Source of the DNA: Paenibacillus sp. MMS20-IR301 | Lineage (GTDB): Bacteria; Bacillota; Bacilli; Paenibacillales; Paenibacillaceae | Assembly: GCF_032302195.1 (NCBI RefSeq) | Contig: NZ_CP135275.1 | Coordinates: 4,712,001 to 4,776,000 of the forward strand | DNA length: 64,000 bases | Reading direction: 5' to 3' | Shown: piece after piece, positions 26,115-35,222 of the stretch | Position numbering within the stretch: position 1 is the first letter of the stretch | Layout: every line of letters begins with the position of its first letter | The notes under the pieces: model-generated | What the model was told of the DNA's origin: nothing | The model's database searches: none | Seen by the model: the letters and a program-made list of their open reading frames with translations, nothing else | Translations under genes and position numbers: made by a program

Positions 26115-27026
26115 ATGAAAAAAGGCATTATCTATGCCGTCTTGTCCTATCTAGCCTGGGGCTTCCTGCCGCTCTACTGGCGGTTGTTCCAGTCTATGCC
26201 CGCCTGGGAGATTCTCGGCCACCGGATCCTCTGGGCCTTTGTATTTGTCGCAGTGATGGTTACGTTATCGCGGCAGTGGAGCCGGCTGAGTGTTATCTTT
26301 TCAAGCAGAAAAAGTACGCTGGCGGTTGTCCTCTGTTCAATCTTCATCAGCATGAACTGGCTGCTGTTCATCTGGGCGGTTAATAATAATCATGTACTCG
26401 AAACCAGCCTTGGCTACTATATGAATCCGCTCATCAGCGTGTTGTTCGCAGTCGTATTCCTGAAGGAGAGACTGTCGGGCGGACAGTGGCTATCCATTGC
26501 GCTGGCCGGCACCGGTGTGGGCATCATGGCCTTCCAGTACGGGCAGGTACCATGGGTGGCGCTTGCGCTGGCGGTCTCCTTCTCCTTATATGGCCTGGCC
26601 AAAAAGCTCGCAGGACTCGATGTTCTACTCAGCCTGACCGGTGAAACCCTGATTGCCCTGCCGGTTGCACTGGGTTATCTGATCTACATCCAGTCGCAGG
26701 GCTCCGCAACCTTTACTTCACTGTCTCCGCTGCTGATGACCGTGCTGCTCTTCGCCGGAGCCGCCACAGCGCTGCCGTTATTCTGGTTCGCCAAGTCCAT
26801 GCAGCTGCTGCCGCTCTCCCTGGTCGGGTTCATCCAGTACATCTCGCCGACGACAAGCCTGCTGCTGGCAGTATTTCTGCTGGGTGAGCCTTTCTCGCAA
26901 GGAAAGCTGGTCAGCTTCGCGTTCATCTGGTTTGCCCTAATTGTCTATACAGTGGCAAGCCTCCGGAAACCCAAACTTCCTGTAGTCCAAGCTCCGCTAG
27001 AGTCCCGGCAGATGAAGACACTGTAA
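26115..27026 (+). CDS. rarD: RarD-type EamA/DMT transporter
   Basis: A 303-residue membrane protein with ten predicted helices in two EamA halves. MKKGIIYAVLSYLAWGFLPL and the block EILGHRILWAFVFV are typical of RarD, annotated as chloramphenicol-sensitive protein; SLGYYMNPLISVLFAVVFLKE and PLSLVGFIQYISPTTSLLLA are the paired family signatures. AGGGGTG precedes the ATG. The natural substrate of RarD is not established. It is a single gene followed by a hairpin (27040-27075) and a terminator. Confidence 0.9.
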   Translation: MKKGIIYAVLSYLAWGFLPLYWRLFQSMPAWEILGHRILWAFVFVAVMVTLSRQWSRLSVIFSSRKSTLAVVLCSIFISMNWLLFIWAVNNNHVLETSLGYYMNPLISVLFAVVFLKERLSGGQWLSIALAGTGVGIMAFQYGQVPWVALALAVSFSLYGLAKKLAGLDVLLSLTGETLIALPVALGYLIYIQSQGSATFTSLSPLLMTVLLFAGAATALPLFWFAKSMQLLPLSLVGFIQYISPTTSLLLAVFLLGEPFSQGKLVSFAFIWFALIVYTVASLRKPKLPVVQAPLESRQMKTL

Positions 27027-27039
27027 GCTGCTGCCCGGC

Positions 27040-27075
27040 CCCGTTGTATCTGGTTAATGTGATCTGCACAACGGG
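27040..27075 (+). other. Inverted repeat after rarD
   Basis: CCCGTTGT and ACAACGGG form an 8-bp stem with a 20-nt loop, 14 bp after the stop. There is no T tail, so it is not a canonical terminator. The rest of 27027-27335 holds the terminator below and a C/T-rich patch. Confidence 0.4.
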
Positions 27076-27190
27076 CGGGTACAGTTACGTTGGTGTCACC
27101 GTTTCCGTATAAAGTACATGCTAACTAATTAAATCGCCTCTTACCAGAATCCGGCGCAATTCAAATCCGGGTCCGGAATACCCGGCGCTG

Positions 27191-27235
27191 AAAAGGGCAG
27201 CATCATAGCCATTACTGGCATGGTGCTGCCTTTTT
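27191..27235 (+). terminator. Rho-independent terminator downstream of rarD
   Basis: AAAGGGCAGCATCAT...GCC pairs with GGC...TGGTGCTGCC and is followed by five T. It lies 165 bp past the rarD stop. Confidence 0.75.
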
Positions 27236-27335
27236 AATGTGTGGAATACGAAGGAAATCCTCCGAGCCTGTGTGCTTCGTCTCCAGTTCTGGCTCTGGAC
27301 CTCCTCTAACTCCGCCTCTGCAGCTAGCTCTGCTC

Positions 27336-29441
27336 CTAGCTCAATAGCTCCCGCTCCCCAACCTTACGGATCACAATAAAGCACGTACTATCCGGCAAAG
27401 GCACCGCCTGCCCGCTCTCGTCCATAATGACTACCCGGTCCTGCAGCGCCTCTGTATACCCTTCCTGCAGATAATGGCGGAAGATTTCAATCCGCGCACG
27501 GCCGCCAAGCGTCTGATTAATGAACGTTGTATACTCAGTAGGAGTGAAGTAGCCAAATTGCTCCTGGACCTCATGGATATAAGCTTCCTCACCCCAGGTG
27601 TAGGTGTACAGAAACTCCATCGCATCATTCACCGGCATGAGCACCTCCTGTGTGCTTAGCTGCTCGACCTGAATGTCCCGTCCGGCAAAATCCTCCGTAT
27701 ACCGCTTCAGCCAGTCCATCCCGTCGGCCTCCAGCAATCTTACCCTCCGCCGCAGCTCAGCCGGCTCCGTCATAATGCCGTCGCGGATAATGATTACTCC
27801 GCCATCCGCCAATACCTCGAAGGCGCTGGCCAATGCCGCTGCCACGGTGCTGTGGTTGAACTTCCTCCCGTTCAGCGGCACATAGGAATACAGCTCATGC
27901 AGAATCGAGGAGAATATCACCGTATCCACGGTCCCTGCCTCCACGTAATCCTTCAGGTTCAGGGCATCGCCCTGCAGCACCTCCCAGCGGCGGCCTTCGC
28001 GCTGCTTGCGCTGCCGCAGCGCTTCGATAACGTTGCTGGAAATGTCGATGCCGACCGGAGCCGCCTCCGGCATCCGCTGCTCGATCAAGTCCAGCAGCAC
28101 CCCGCCGCCGGGGCCGATATCCAGCACCTTGCGCCCGGTGACATAATCGAGGATGACGGCTTTATAATCTGCCGTATCATTCATCTGGCTTAAGTACGTA
28201 TCCTCGTTATGGAAGCGGTCGAATGCATCCCGGCGCAGACCGAACAGGTCGAAGAGCAGCAGCACCGCCCGCTCATACAGCGCCGACTTCTCGGCCTCGA
28301 TGCAGAATTCAATCAGCTTCTCCGCTGCCGGGGAGAACTCAAAGCTGAAGAACAGCGTATCAGGCAGATGCTCCTTGCGCAGCAGCCGGTGCGACAGATG
28401 CGGATTGCCGGAAGGCTGCGCCCCGCTGTTGATCTCTGTCCAGTCCAGCTCAGACAGATATTTCTCAATGATCCGTTTCTTGTATACATTGATCTTCTTG
28501 CTGCCCTTGTAATCATAGTAGATGCCGTTCATGACCGCCTCGAAGCTGATGTGGCCCAGTCCGGGCAGCTCGGCAGCGCCGCCAGCCAGAACAACCACCT
28601 TCAGGAATTGCTCCAGCGAGAAGGTCTGCAGCGCAGATTCTACGTACCAGAAGGTGACCGGCTGTAGTACCTCCAGCCTTGCAGGAGCGAACCCCGCCTC
28701 CACGAGGCTGCTCCATTCCGCATCATAAGCTTCACCTCCGGCAATCGCACCGGCCCGCATCCGCCGCAAGCGCTCCTTCATCGGCACTTCAGCCGGCAGC
28801 TCACCTGCGCACAGGTCTGCGATCAGCTCCGTCACCTGAGGACGAAGCTCCTGCCACAGCTCGGGGGAGACAGCCGCAATGATGCAGTGATTCAGCGCCA
28901 GCAGCAGGCGCTCCAGCTCCTCTGCGGTCAGCAGTCCCTGTTCCACCAGTCCCGGCAGCGGAAGATTAACGGAGGGCGGCACCTCGCCGCGGAGCTGCTG
29001 CCCGATCAGACCATGTGTCTCAATCAGACGGTGAACAATCAGCCGCTTATCTGCAGTGATGGCGTCCTCCCCGCCAGACACCGCATAACGCCGGTACAGC
29101 TCCGCTGAACCGATGTTATGCACGAAGATATTAATCCCCTCCGCCTGCCAGCCCCGGCGCTGCCGGAGCGTGCCGCCTTTGGCCGTCTCCGACCAGACCA
29201 GCGTCTCTTCCACCAGCTCCTTGATCCAGTAGGACAGAGGCAGACGGTCCAGGATAACCAAACTCCGTTCCACATAATCCAGCACCGGATTCTGCTGCTC
29301 CAGCTCCCGCAAGGAACCGACCCGTTCCAGATTGACAACCGCCTGCTCCGCCTGAACGATATACTGCAGCCACTGACAGCCTCCAAGGTGGAGCTGTCCT
29401 CCTTCACGGTACGCCTCAATAGCCTGCAAAGATTTCAGCAT
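27336..29441 (-). CDS. Large class I SAM-dependent methyltransferase, orphan
   Basis: A 701-residue cytosolic protein. The methyltransferase domain lies at about residues 430-590: motif I VLDIGPGGGVLLDL, the acidic residue in GIDISSNVI, and motif IV VDTVIFSSILHELYSYVP. About 400 residues precede it with no domain that I recognise; they are helix-rich and include YYDYKGSKKINVYKKRIIEKY. A further 110 residues follow. The ATG has TAGGAGG seven bases before it. No biosynthetic partner is adjacent: rarD is convergent and a hydrolase with its own terminator lies upstream. Substrate unknown. Confidence 0.75.
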   Translation of the reverse strand: MLKSLQAIEAYREGGQLHLGGCQWLQYIVQAEQAVVNLERVGSLRELEQQNPVLDYVERSLVILDRLPLSYWIKELVEETLVWSETAKGGTLRQRRGWQAEGINIFVHNIGSAELYRRYAVSGGEDAITADKRLIVHRLIETHGLIGQQLRGEVPPSVNLPLPGLVEQGLLTAEELERLLLALNHCIIAAVSPELWQELRPQVTELIADLCAGELPAEVPMKERLRRMRAGAIAGGEAYDAEWSSLVEAGFAPARLEVLQPVTFWYVESALQTFSLEQFLKVVVLAGGAAELPGLGHISFEAVMNGIYYDYKGSKKINVYKKRIIEKYLSELDWTEINSGAQPSGNPHLSHRLLRKEHLPDTLFFSFEFSPAAEKLIEFCIEAEKSALYERAVLLLFDLFGLRRDAFDRFHNEDTYLSQMNDTADYKAVILDYVTGRKVLDIGPGGGVLLDLIEQRMPEAAPVGIDISSNVIEALRQRKQREGRRWEVLQGDALNLKDYVEAGTVDTVIFSSILHELYSYVPLNGRKFNHSTVAAALASAFEVLADGGVIIIRDGIMTEPAELRRRVRLLEADGMDWLKRYTEDFAGRDIQVEQLSTQEVLMPVNDAMEFLYTYTWGEEAYIHEVQEQFGYFTPTEYTTFINQTLGGRARIEIFRHYLQEGYTEALQDRVVIMDESGQAVPLPDSTCFIVIRKVGERELLS

Positions 29442-29541
29442 TAGCCTGCCTCCTATGTAATCTCCTATGTAATAACAATCTCTATTCAATAGCCCTGCTG
29501 CTGCCTGTTTGAATCAGAGTCCTATGCTGTTCATGCAATAA

Positions 29542-29571
29542 ACCGCAAGCCTCTGAAGCGAGGCCTGCGGT
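29542..29571 (-). terminator. Terminator of the alpha/beta hydrolase gene
   Basis: ACCGCAGGCCTC pairs with GAGGCTTGCGGT and on the minus strand is followed by TTATTG. It lies 80 bp past the hydrolase stop. Confidence 0.75.
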
Positions 29572-29651
29572 CTGAATATATATTTATATTGTATCGCGAT
29601 TGTATCCCGGATTGAACCGGATTAAATATAACTCCTATTACCTGCGCCACA

Positions 29652-30602
29652 TTACTTCTGCTGCTGCACCTCATCCATGAACTCCCGGTAATCCTGAACG
29701 ATCTCTTTGGAACGGGTGTGATGCAGATAATGTCCGCCTTCAAGCGGTACCAGCCTCCCGTGCAGGGAATCCTTCACTTGCCCTTCATGCAGGGTCATCC
29801 AGCCCTCAACATCTGTATTATTGTCCTGTACGAAGAGCAGCAGCGGCAGATCCTTAGGGAAAGCCAGCGCCTGCGCCGACGCAAAATTCACCTTGAAATG
29901 CTCCATTTCATTCATAGTCGTGTCATTGCTGGAGTTCTTATTCGCAATCAGCCGCATCTGCTCCTTGGTCAGGTCATCAAACGGCAGTCCGGCATAAGGA
30001 TCTCCGCTCACCTTTTTGATTACCCGCATGAGACCCGACTTATCGAGGAATTTGAACAAGCCAACCGGCTGGTCCTCATCCATTCCGCCTTGGGTGGGGA
30101 CGCTGCTGTCGATACCGACAAAGGCACTGACCTCATCCTGGTATTGGTTCACATACTCCAGCCCATAGATGCCTGCGATGGAGTGCCCCATTAACGTGTA
30201 CCGTTGAATTCCGAGCTGCTGCAATGCTTCATGAAGCTCACTCACTATATTCGCATTAGTCCGTTCCTTCTCCGTTCCGTCACTTAGCCCATAACCAAAC
30301 GGCTCCACCGCCACCACCTTGTAGAATGGGGACAATTCGTCAATAAGCGGTTTAAAATCGAGCGCAGGCGCCCCCGTGCCATAGCCCGGCAACAGCACAA
30401 TTGTCTCTTCGCCGGTTCCCTGGATCAGCACATTCATCTGCTTGCCGTCTACTGGCACCAGCTGTCCATAAGGCTCTATTTTCCCTTGCTCCGACTTGTT
30501 ACTTATGATATTTATGGTGAAAACAACGGCCATAAACAGCGCTGCCGCGATAATCACAGCCCCTATTGTTTTCAGCAAAATTCTGATCCCTCTTCTCATC
30601 AT
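29652..30602 (-). CDS. Membrane-anchored alpha/beta hydrolase
   Basis: A 316-residue alpha/beta-fold hydrolase. Residues 8-30 form a single hydrophobic helix (LLKTIGAVIIAAALFMAVVF) that probably anchors it with the catalytic domain outside the cell. The fold starts with VLLPGYGTGAPALDFKPLI; the nucleophile elbow is MGHSIAG, and the terminal GGHYLHHTRS supplies the catalytic His. GAGG eight bases upstream supports this ATG over the earlier one. It follows a two-component system on the same strand but a terminator lies between. Substrate unknown. Confidence 0.85.
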   Translation of the reverse strand: MMRRGIRILLKTIGAVIIAAALFMAVVFTINIISNKSEQGKIEPYGQLVPVDGKQMNVLIQGTGEETIVLLPGYGTGAPALDFKPLIDELSPFYKVVAVEPFGYGLSDGTEKERTNANIVSELHEALQQLGIQRYTLMGHSIAGIYGLEYVNQYQDEVSAFVGIDSSVPTQGGMDEDQPVGLFKFLDKSGLMRVIKKVSGDPYAGLPFDDLTKEQMRLIANKNSSNDTTMNEMEHFKVNFASAQALAFPKDLPLLLFVQDNNTDVEGWMTLHEGQVKDSLHGRLVPLEGGHYLHHTRSKEIVQDYREFMDEVQQQK

Positions 30603-30721
30603 CCATCCACCCGTCCTCATCTGTATATTGAGCTGGCCTAACGAACCGCTAAGGAAAGCTTACCTGATGAAGATGTACTCCCGGTGACGGCAATATGAAC
30701 GGAAGATGAACAGCCTGTATG

Positions 30722-30768
30722 AAAAAAAAGCGGCCCCGCAAGCAGCTAAGCTCAAGCAGAATGCCGCA
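30722..30768 (-). terminator. Terminator of the two-component operon
   Basis: On the minus strand GCGGC and an inner CTTGAGC-TTA-GCT stem pair to give a hairpin ending GCCGC, followed by eight T. It begins about 50 bp past the kinase stop. Confidence 0.75.
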
Positions 30769-30820
30769 CCATGAAGAAGGTACTCTCTAAGAATATTCCC
30801 GGCAACCGCCGTTAACCGGA

Positions 30821-32188
30821 TCAGCCGTCCGGTGCTGTGAGCGGCAGGGTCACGGTGAAGGTGCTGCCCCGGCCAGGCTCACTCTCCACCCTGACGTCGC
30901 CATGGTGCAGCAGTACGATCTGTTTGACGATCGCCAGCCCCATGCCGCTGCCGCCAACCTTACGGTTATGGGAGCGGTCCGCCTTGAAGAAGCGCTCGAA
31001 GATCCGCTTCTGGTCTTCCGGGGAAATCCCGATCCCGTCATCCGAGATCCTTATAGCCACCTGCTTCAGCTCCTGCTTCATGCTGACACTAATCCTTCCG
31101 CCATCCGCGGAGAATTTGATGCTGTTGCCGAGCAGGTTGGTCCACACCTGATTGAGCAGATCATGATCGGCTGTCAGGCGGACCGTCTTGAGCTGCAGGT
31201 CGAAGCGGATGCTGCGGGCTGACCATTGCGGCTGAAGGGCGACAATGACCCGCCTGACCTGTTCATCCAGACTAAGCGTACTAAGCTGTAATTGCTGCGT
31301 CTGGGATTCCAGCAGACTTAACTTCAGCAGGCTGTCGCTCAGCTTGGACATCCGGTCCGCTTCAGCGATAATAATATCGAGATAACGGCTTCGCTCGCTA
31401 TCCGGGAGATTCATCTGCTTCAGCGCCAGCGCGTAACCGGAGATCGAGGTCAGCGGCGACTGCACTTCATGCGATACGTTGGATACGAAGTCTCTGCGCA
31501 GCTGCTCCAGCTGCTGCAGGTCAATCATCATCTCTTCAAAGCTGCGGGCCAGCGTGCCCAGTTCCCCCTGCTGCTTGATATTCAGCTTTACGTTAAAGTC
31601 ACCGGCGGCAATCCTCCGGGTAGCTGTGGTCAGCTTTTTGATCGGACGCACTACGAACATCGCCGCTACCAGAATAACAATACTCCCGGTAAGCAGCGAA
31701 TACACCGAGAAGTTCGTAATCCATTCCAGAACAAAGGCGGAAGAAGGAGGGCCTATCGGCTCAATGAACATCGCCTTCGTTCCGTTGTCCGTAGTTAACG
31801 GCAGCCCTAACAGAGTGGTTGAAAGGCCGCTCTTGTTCCCCTGCACTACTGCTCCTGCCAAGACCTGATTGACCTGCTCTGCCGTTATGGTCTCAAGCTG
31901 GGCACCGGGAGGTTCACTATAGGACTGATATTGTCCTGCGGCCTCATAAATACGGATGTAATAAGATTGCAGCTGATTCATCCCGCGCACGAAATCATCT
32001 GCTTCACTGTCCGGAAACGTATCATAGATCCGCACGATATCCTTGCCGAAGCGCAGCATGGGAATCTGCAGGTTCTCATTTAATTTATCCCGGTACAGCC
32101 AGGTGGCCACAAAGAAGGACAGAACCGTTCCCCCGATTACAGAAACCAGGAAAATCAGGACGACGCGCGTATACAGCGATCTGATCAT
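30821..32188 (-). CDS. OmpR-partner sensor histidine kinase
   Basis: A 455-residue membrane kinase. Helix 1 is VVLIFLVSVIGGTVLSFFVA, an extracellular sensor of about 125 residues follows, helix 2 (SLLTGSIVILVAAMFVV) leads into a HAMP segment, then the HisKA domain with phospho-acceptor His in VSNVSHEVQSPLTSI and the HATPase domain with GSGMGLAIVKQIV. The H-box reads HEVQSPL rather than the usual HELRTPL, a common Firmicute variant. It overlaps the regulator gene by four bases. The signal is unknown. Confidence 0.93.
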   Translation of the reverse strand: MIRSLYTRVVLIFLVSVIGGTVLSFFVATWLYRDKLNENLQIPMLRFGKDIVRIYDTFPDSEADDFVRGMNQLQSYYIRIYEAAGQYQSYSEPPGAQLETITAEQVNQVLAGAVVQGNKSGLSTTLLGLPLTTDNGTKAMFIEPIGPPSSAFVLEWITNFSVYSLLTGSIVILVAAMFVVRPIKKLTTATRRIAAGDFNVKLNIKQQGELGTLARSFEEMMIDLQQLEQLRRDFVSNVSHEVQSPLTSISGYALALKQMNLPDSERSRYLDIIIAEADRMSKLSDSLLKLSLLESQTQQLQLSTLSLDEQVRRVIVALQPQWSARSIRFDLQLKTVRLTADHDLLNQVWTNLLGNSIKFSADGGRISVSMKQELKQVAIRISDDGIGISPEDQKRIFERFFKADRSHNRKVGGSGMGLAIVKQIVLLHHGDVRVESEPGRGSTFTVTLPLTAPDG

Positions 32189-32859
32189 GAGCCGGCCTCA
32201 AGCCGGTAGCCCAGCCCGCGGACGGTCTCAATCCGGAAGTCCGGCGTATCCGCGAACCGTTCACGCAGGCGCTTAATATGTACATCGACTGTCCGGTCAT
32301 CCCCCGCATAATCCAGGCCCCAGATCTGATCAATCAGCTGCTCACGCGTATAGACTTGTCCGGGTGTCCCGGCCAGCTTGTAGAGCAGCTCGAACTCTTT
32401 AAGGGGCAGGGCAAACGAAGCTGCACCGCTTGTCACCTTATAAGCTTGCCGGTCCAGGAGAGTACTCCCGATTGTGATCATCTGCGCTGATCCGATTTTA
32501 TACCGTTTCAGCAGCGCCCTGACCCGTGCAGTCAGCTCCAGCGGATCGAACGGCTTGGTCAAGTAATCGTCGGTGCCCAGCTCGAACCCCTTCACCTTCT
32601 CCCAGGTTTCGCCTCTGGCCGTCAGCATCAGAAGCGGAAGATCAGGATTCACTCTTCTTAGCTCCTTACATAAAGCCCAGCCGTCCATTACCGGCATCAT
32701 AATATCCAGCACAACCAGATCGACAGGCACCGAACCATAGACAGCCAGCGCCTCCTTGCCGTCCGCAGCTTCTGCTGTTAAGAATCCGTCATTGCGCAAA
32801 AATAAACAGACGAGTTCGCGGATGTTCGCGTCATCGTCAGCAACAAGTATCGTAGGCAT
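32185..32859 (-). CDS. OmpR-family response regulator
   Basis: A 224-residue regulator. Receiver domain with acidic residues Asp8-Asp10, phospho-acceptor Asp52 in VVLDIMMPVMDG and Lys in DDYLTKPFDP; winged-helix DNA-binding domain from about residue 125, ending DRTVDVHIKRLRERF and VRGLGYRLE. Stop and kinase start overlap as ATGA. A radical SAM gene ends 54 bp upstream on the same strand, so the three may be co-transcribed. Confidence 0.94.
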   Translation of the reverse strand: MPTILVADDDANIRELVCLFLRNDGFLTAEAADGKEALAVYGSVPVDLVVLDIMMPVMDGWALCKELRRVNPDLPLLMLTARGETWEKVKGFELGTDDYLTKPFDPLELTARVRALLKRYKIGSAQMITIGSTLLDRQAYKVTSGAASFALPLKEFELLYKLAGTPGQVYTREQLIDQIWGLDYAGDDRTVDVHIKRLRERFADTPDFRIETVRGLGYRLEAGS

Positions 32860-32913
32860 CCGTTCCCTCTTTCCGTATTGTCCAGAATCACCTGCTGTGC
32901 GTATATTCTTCAG

Positions 32914-33789
32914 CTATGCTCCAAACCGCTGCCTGTACCCGCATTTGCGGCACAGCTCTTCCACCGCTTCCCTGCGGGAGAAGCCGTAGAACAGATTATT
33001 TGCCCGCTCACCCTCGATAATCTCGGAGAACGGCTGCTCATGAATGTTGCCGAGGTTGATCACCCCTTCGCCATCAAGGCAGCACGGCACTACCGTGCCG
33101 TCGACCAGCACCGCCGCCTGGCTGCGCAGCGCGTGGCAGAAGCCCTTGCCGTCATCCTCCGGCTCGTGCAGGGCCGGCCATCTGAACTCGTGGTCCTGGT
33201 TCAGATAGACGCGCGGGGCAATCTTTACCCCGCTGCCGGGCACAACCTTCTCTTCGATCCTGTAGTCGAGCCCGAAGGCCTCCTCCAGCAGCGCTAATGT
33301 CTCGCGGTTGCGGCTTTTCTCCAGATTCGTCCGGTTGTCCTCAGTCAGATTCCACAGCCGGAACGAGACGATCACCCCTTGCGCGGTAATTTCCCGCACA
33401 AACTGGATAATCTCCGCTACATACCCTTCGCGGTTCTCGGAGCCGGCATGGCCGTCGAAGCTGTGCAGCGAGAAGTTCATCTGCCGCAGCGCCGGCTTGC
33501 CGAGCAGCTTCGGTCCCGCTTTGTGAATCAGCGTACCGTTCGTCGTGATGTTAACCTTGAAGCCTTTGGCATGCGCCGCATCCAGCAGCTCGCCAAGCTT
33601 CGGATGGAGCAGCGGCTCTCCTTTGACATGCAGATAGATATGATTGCTATGCGGTTTGATCTCATCGAGAATCGTATTAAACATATCCAGCTTCATGAAA
33701 TTCTTCTGCCGCTCCGTCGGCGGACAGAAGCTGCAGGCCAGGTTGCAGACGCTTGTAATCTCGATGTATACCTTTTTGAAAGTCTTCAA
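32914..33789 (-). CDS. Radical SAM protein with C-terminal cysteine (SPASM-like) region
   Basis: A 291-residue enzyme that should bind a [4Fe-4S] cluster and SAM. The cluster motif CNLACSFC (CxxxCxxC) begins at about residue 15, followed by the glycine-rich GEPLLHPKLGELLDAA block. The C-terminal part has GTVVPCCLDGEG and LCRKCGYRQ, resembling a short SPASM-type auxiliary cluster domain. The start is a TTG preceded by AAGGGGAG at six bases; no ATG is near. No candidate substrate peptide gene is evident next to it. Most similar proteins are annotated only as radical SAM/SPASM proteins, so the reaction is unknown. Confidence 0.85.
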   Translation of the reverse strand: MKTFKKVYIEITSVCNLACSFCPPTERQKNFMKLDMFNTILDEIKPHSNHIYLHVKGEPLLHPKLGELLDAAHAKGFKVNITTNGTLIHKAGPKLLGKPALRQMNFSLHSFDGHAGSENREGYVAEIIQFVREITAQGVIVSFRLWNLTEDNRTNLEKSRNRETLALLEEAFGLDYRIEEKVVPGSGVKIAPRVYLNQDHEFRWPALHEPEDDGKGFCHALRSQAAVLVDGTVVPCCLDGEGVINLGNIHEQPFSEIIEGERANNLFYGFSRREAVEELCRKCGYRQRFGA

Positions 33790-33865
33790 GTTCCGCTCCC
33801 CTTCTATTTCCCCTTAGATTGAACTTAATATACCTATATGGATTCCGGCTGTAACTACGGTGAAG

Positions 33866-33974
33866 TTTTGGACTTCCGGCCGCTGTTGTCCCCAGATTTC
33901 TTCATAAAGTACCGCTGATCGCGGTAGAAATCCGGTGACAAAGGTGGACGCTGACGCTCCTTCCAGTTCCAAAA
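33866..33974. repeat. Large imperfect intergenic hairpin (element E)
   Basis: A left arm (TTTTGGACTTCCGG ... CCCCAGATTTC, 33866-33900) faces a right arm (GAAATCCGGTGACAA ... AGTTCCAAAA, 33927-33974), with a small TACCGC-GATC-GCGGTA hairpin at the tip. The whole element is about 110 bp and could fold as one long stem on either strand. It lies between two same-strand genes, after the Gfo/Idh stop. A 30-codon frame inside it is explained by the repeat itself. Confidence 0.55.
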
Positions 33975-34022
33975 TTCCCCTTCGCTGCCTTCATCCCTTT
34001 ACGGTCTCTGCTGCAGTTCAAT

Positions 34023-35012
34023 CTATATCACATCCGCAGTATAACACAAGCCGATCTGGCTTCTCGCTTCCTCCATCAGCTCCGCAACCGCCAGGGAACT
34101 GGCGTGGCTGTTCGTAGCGCTCTCACGCTGGCCGCTCTTCAGCAGGCGGATGAATTCCTCAATCTCGTAGTACATCGACTCGTATACCTGCGGCAACGTC
34201 AATTCCTCGGTGGTTCCGTCACGATAGTGGATTTTGACCTGATAGGGCTGGTTGATCTTGTCGATGACCATCGTGCCGTTCTCCCCTTGAATCTCCGCCG
34301 GCAGATACGAATCAGTGATCTTGGAGTGCATGATTACGGCATCCATATCCGGGTAGCTCATTACCATGCTGCCTTCCCCGTCCACTCCCGAAGCAAGCAT
34401 CACACCTGCCGCTTTTACAGAATCAGGCTTCCCGAACAACACCACCATTGGATACAGGCAATAAGTTCCAAGATCCATCAGTGAGCCGTTTGAGTACTCC
34501 GGATTGAAAGCATTCAGCACAGTGCCCTGACGATACGCATCATATCTTGAAGAGTATTGACAATAACTTGCGAAATATCGCCTAACCTGGCCCAGCTTGT
34601 ATAAATTATCACGGATTACGCCAAAATTCGGCATAAAAGTCGATTTCATCGCTTCCATAAACAGCACATCATTACGGCGTGCCGCTTCAACCATCGCCTT
34701 CATCTCTCTGCTGTTGGACGCAGCCGGCTTCTCACAAATGACATGCTTACCATGATTCAGACAGACCAATGACTGCTCGGCATGCATGGAATTGGGGCTG
34801 GCGATATAGACCGCGTCCACCTCTGCGCTCGTAACCATCTCCTCCAGATCCGTATAAATCGAAGCTCCTGCATATTTAGCCGCAAAAGCCCGGCCCTTCT
34901 CCTCTGTACGGGAATACACGGCTGTAAGAATGAATTCCTCATTTTCCAGTCCCGCTTGAATGAAGCGGTCTGTAATCCAGTTGGTGCCTACGACCCCGAA
35001 ACGAATTGTCAT
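34023..35012 (-). CDS. Gfo/Idh/MocA-family oxidoreductase
   Basis: A 329-residue NAD(P)-dependent oxidoreductase. The Rossmann start is IRFGVVGTNWITDRFIQAGL, and the family motif CEKPAASN (EKP, with the Lys that binds cofactor and substrate) lies at about residue 95. The C-terminal beta-sheet domain includes GSLMDLGTYCLYP. Members act on sugars, inositols and dihydrodiols; substrate cannot be read from the sequence. AAAGGACGG precedes the ATG. It stands alone after the terminator of the SDR operon. Confidence 0.9.
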   Translation of the reverse strand: MTIRFGVVGTNWITDRFIQAGLENEEFILTAVYSRTEEKGRAFAAKYAGASIYTDLEEMVTSAEVDAVYIASPNSMHAEQSLVCLNHGKHVICEKPAASNSREMKAMVEAARRNDVLFMEAMKSTFMPNFGVIRDNLYKLGQVRRYFASYCQYSSRYDAYRQGTVLNAFNPEYSNGSLMDLGTYCLYPMVVLFGKPDSVKAAGVMLASGVDGEGSMVMSYPDMDAVIMHSKITDSYLPAEIQGENGTMVIDKINQPYQVKIHYRDGTTEELTLPQVYESMYYEIEEFIRLLKSGQRESATNSHASSLAVAELMEEARSQIGLCYTADVI

Positions 35013-35161
35013 GAAATGATCCCGTCCTTTTTTTAAACTGATCTATAACTGCTATTTTCTCATTCCATGATAGGTATGTCCACTTTTCGGCCGTAATTTC
35101 CGACAAATTCCGCATCCTCCTCCAAATATATAAATTCAGATATTACAGAACCCCGCTTGTG

Positions 35162-35192
35162 AAAAAAAGCACCTGCAGTTATGCAGGCGCTT
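35162..35192 (-). terminator. Terminator of the OYE-ADC-SDR operon
   Basis: AAGCGCCTGCA pairs with TGCAGGTGCTT and is followed by a run of T on the minus strand. It begins 31 bp past the SDR stop. Confidence 0.88.
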
Positions 35193-35222
35193 CGTCTTTT
35201 TTATGAACTTGTTAAACTGTTT

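Noticed and set aside
33880..33999. A 30-codon peptide frame upstream of the radical SAM gene, considered as a possible RiPP precursor
   Set aside because: It lies within the imperfect inverted repeat E, has no leader-core look and no ribosome binding site of note.
35013..35161. A short frame starting GGAGGAGGATG upstream of the Gfo/Idh gene
   Set aside because: The Shine-Dalgarno-like sequence abuts the ATG and the frame runs out of phase into the oxidoreductase gene; likely chance.
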